NCBI GenBank assembly: GCA_022709485.1
Contig: JAKLIS010000098.1
Coordinates: 1-5,989 of the forward strand
Length of the DNA stretch: 5,989 bases
Origin: Elusimicrobiota bacterium
GTDB taxonomy: Bacteria; Elusimicrobiota; Elusimicrobia; F11
Reading direction: 5' to 3'
Shown: piece after piece, positions 5,878 to 5,989 of the stretch
Position numbering within the stretch: position 1 is the stretch's first letter
How the letters are laid out: each line of letters starts with the position of its first letter
Notes under the pieces: generated by a model
What the model saw: the letters and a program-made list of their open reading frames with translations, nothing else
What the model was told of the DNA's origin: nothing
The model's database searches: none
Translations under genes and position numbers: made by a program

Positions 5878-5989
5878 TCCCGTCTCAACCCAACAAAAGA
5901 AACCTCTTCCCCTGGGTTGGCTTCCTTTCATTTTTCTAGCCCTCGCCTTCAGCGCCTTCCAAATGGGATGCCGAGCAGAAAATTCTCGG
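5864..5989 (+). CDS. N-terminus of an exported, possibly lipid-anchored protein (partial)
   Basis: An open frame of 42 codons runs from ATG 5864 to the window edge without a stop. It has a positively charged start (MRKN, then QQKK), a hydrophobic stretch LGWLPFIFLALAFSAF (17-32) and then QMGC with Cys36, followed by polar RAENSR. This is the layout of a signal peptide and resembles a lipoprotein signal, with Gly before the Cys, though Gln at -3 is unusual for a lipobox. The start overlaps the upstream M16 gene by 14 nt, fitting the tight packing of the cluster. TTG at 5855 is an in-frame alternative. The mature part lies outside the window, so no function can be given. Confidence 0.6.
   Translation, partial: MRKNSPVSTQQKKPLPLGWLPFIFLALAFSAFQMGCRAENSR

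Overview
The window is one plus-strand cluster of bacterial genes with short gaps or overlaps, probably an operon: polX (repair DNA polymerase with a PHP domain), a small three-helix membrane protein, nnrE (NAD(P)HX epimerase), a single-domain Lrp/AsnC-type RAM protein, two adjacent M16 peptidase subunits, and the first 42 codons of an exported, probably lipid-anchored protein cut by the window edge. There are no rRNA or tRNA genes and no CRISPR array. Gene content, Shine-Dalgarno use and 4-nt ATGA overlaps are bacterial. A lipoprotein-like signal suggests a diderm. Base composition is balanced and the phylum cannot be fixed; an uncultured environmental lineage would fit.

Region by region: positions 1-240 hold the 5' end of polX in a damaged state. 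Conserved N-terminal PolX sequence is readable, but no start codon is in frame and a TAA lies inside a 31-nt palindrome at 78-108. Removing that palindrome on paper joins the two halves of the N-terminus. Positions 241-1770 encode an intact polymerase core and a complete PHP metal site. Positions 1767-2177 encode the membrane protein. Positions 2155-3066 encode NnrE interrupted by about 60 extra in-frame codons that come entirely from palindromic repeat DNA (2319-2500). After a 51-nt gap comes the RAM protein (3118-3351) with the best ribosome binding site of the window, then the M16 pair (3365-4627 and 4624-5877), then the partial signal-peptide gene (5864 to the end).

Functional reading: the two M16 proteins look like a heterodimer with a split active site. 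The first carries the zinc site and the second has lost it but keeps the Arg/Tyr pair that the first lacks in part. NnrE repairs damaged NAD(P)H hydrates and PolX repairs DNA, so the front half has a housekeeping-repair flavour, but no single pathway links all genes.

The most unusual content is the repeat DNA. A composite palindromic element sits inside nnrE without breaking its frame, its main part being mirror-symmetric down to a matching 18-nt duplication at each end. A second, unrelated palindrome lies in polX and does break the frame. I see no complete new defence or mobile system here.
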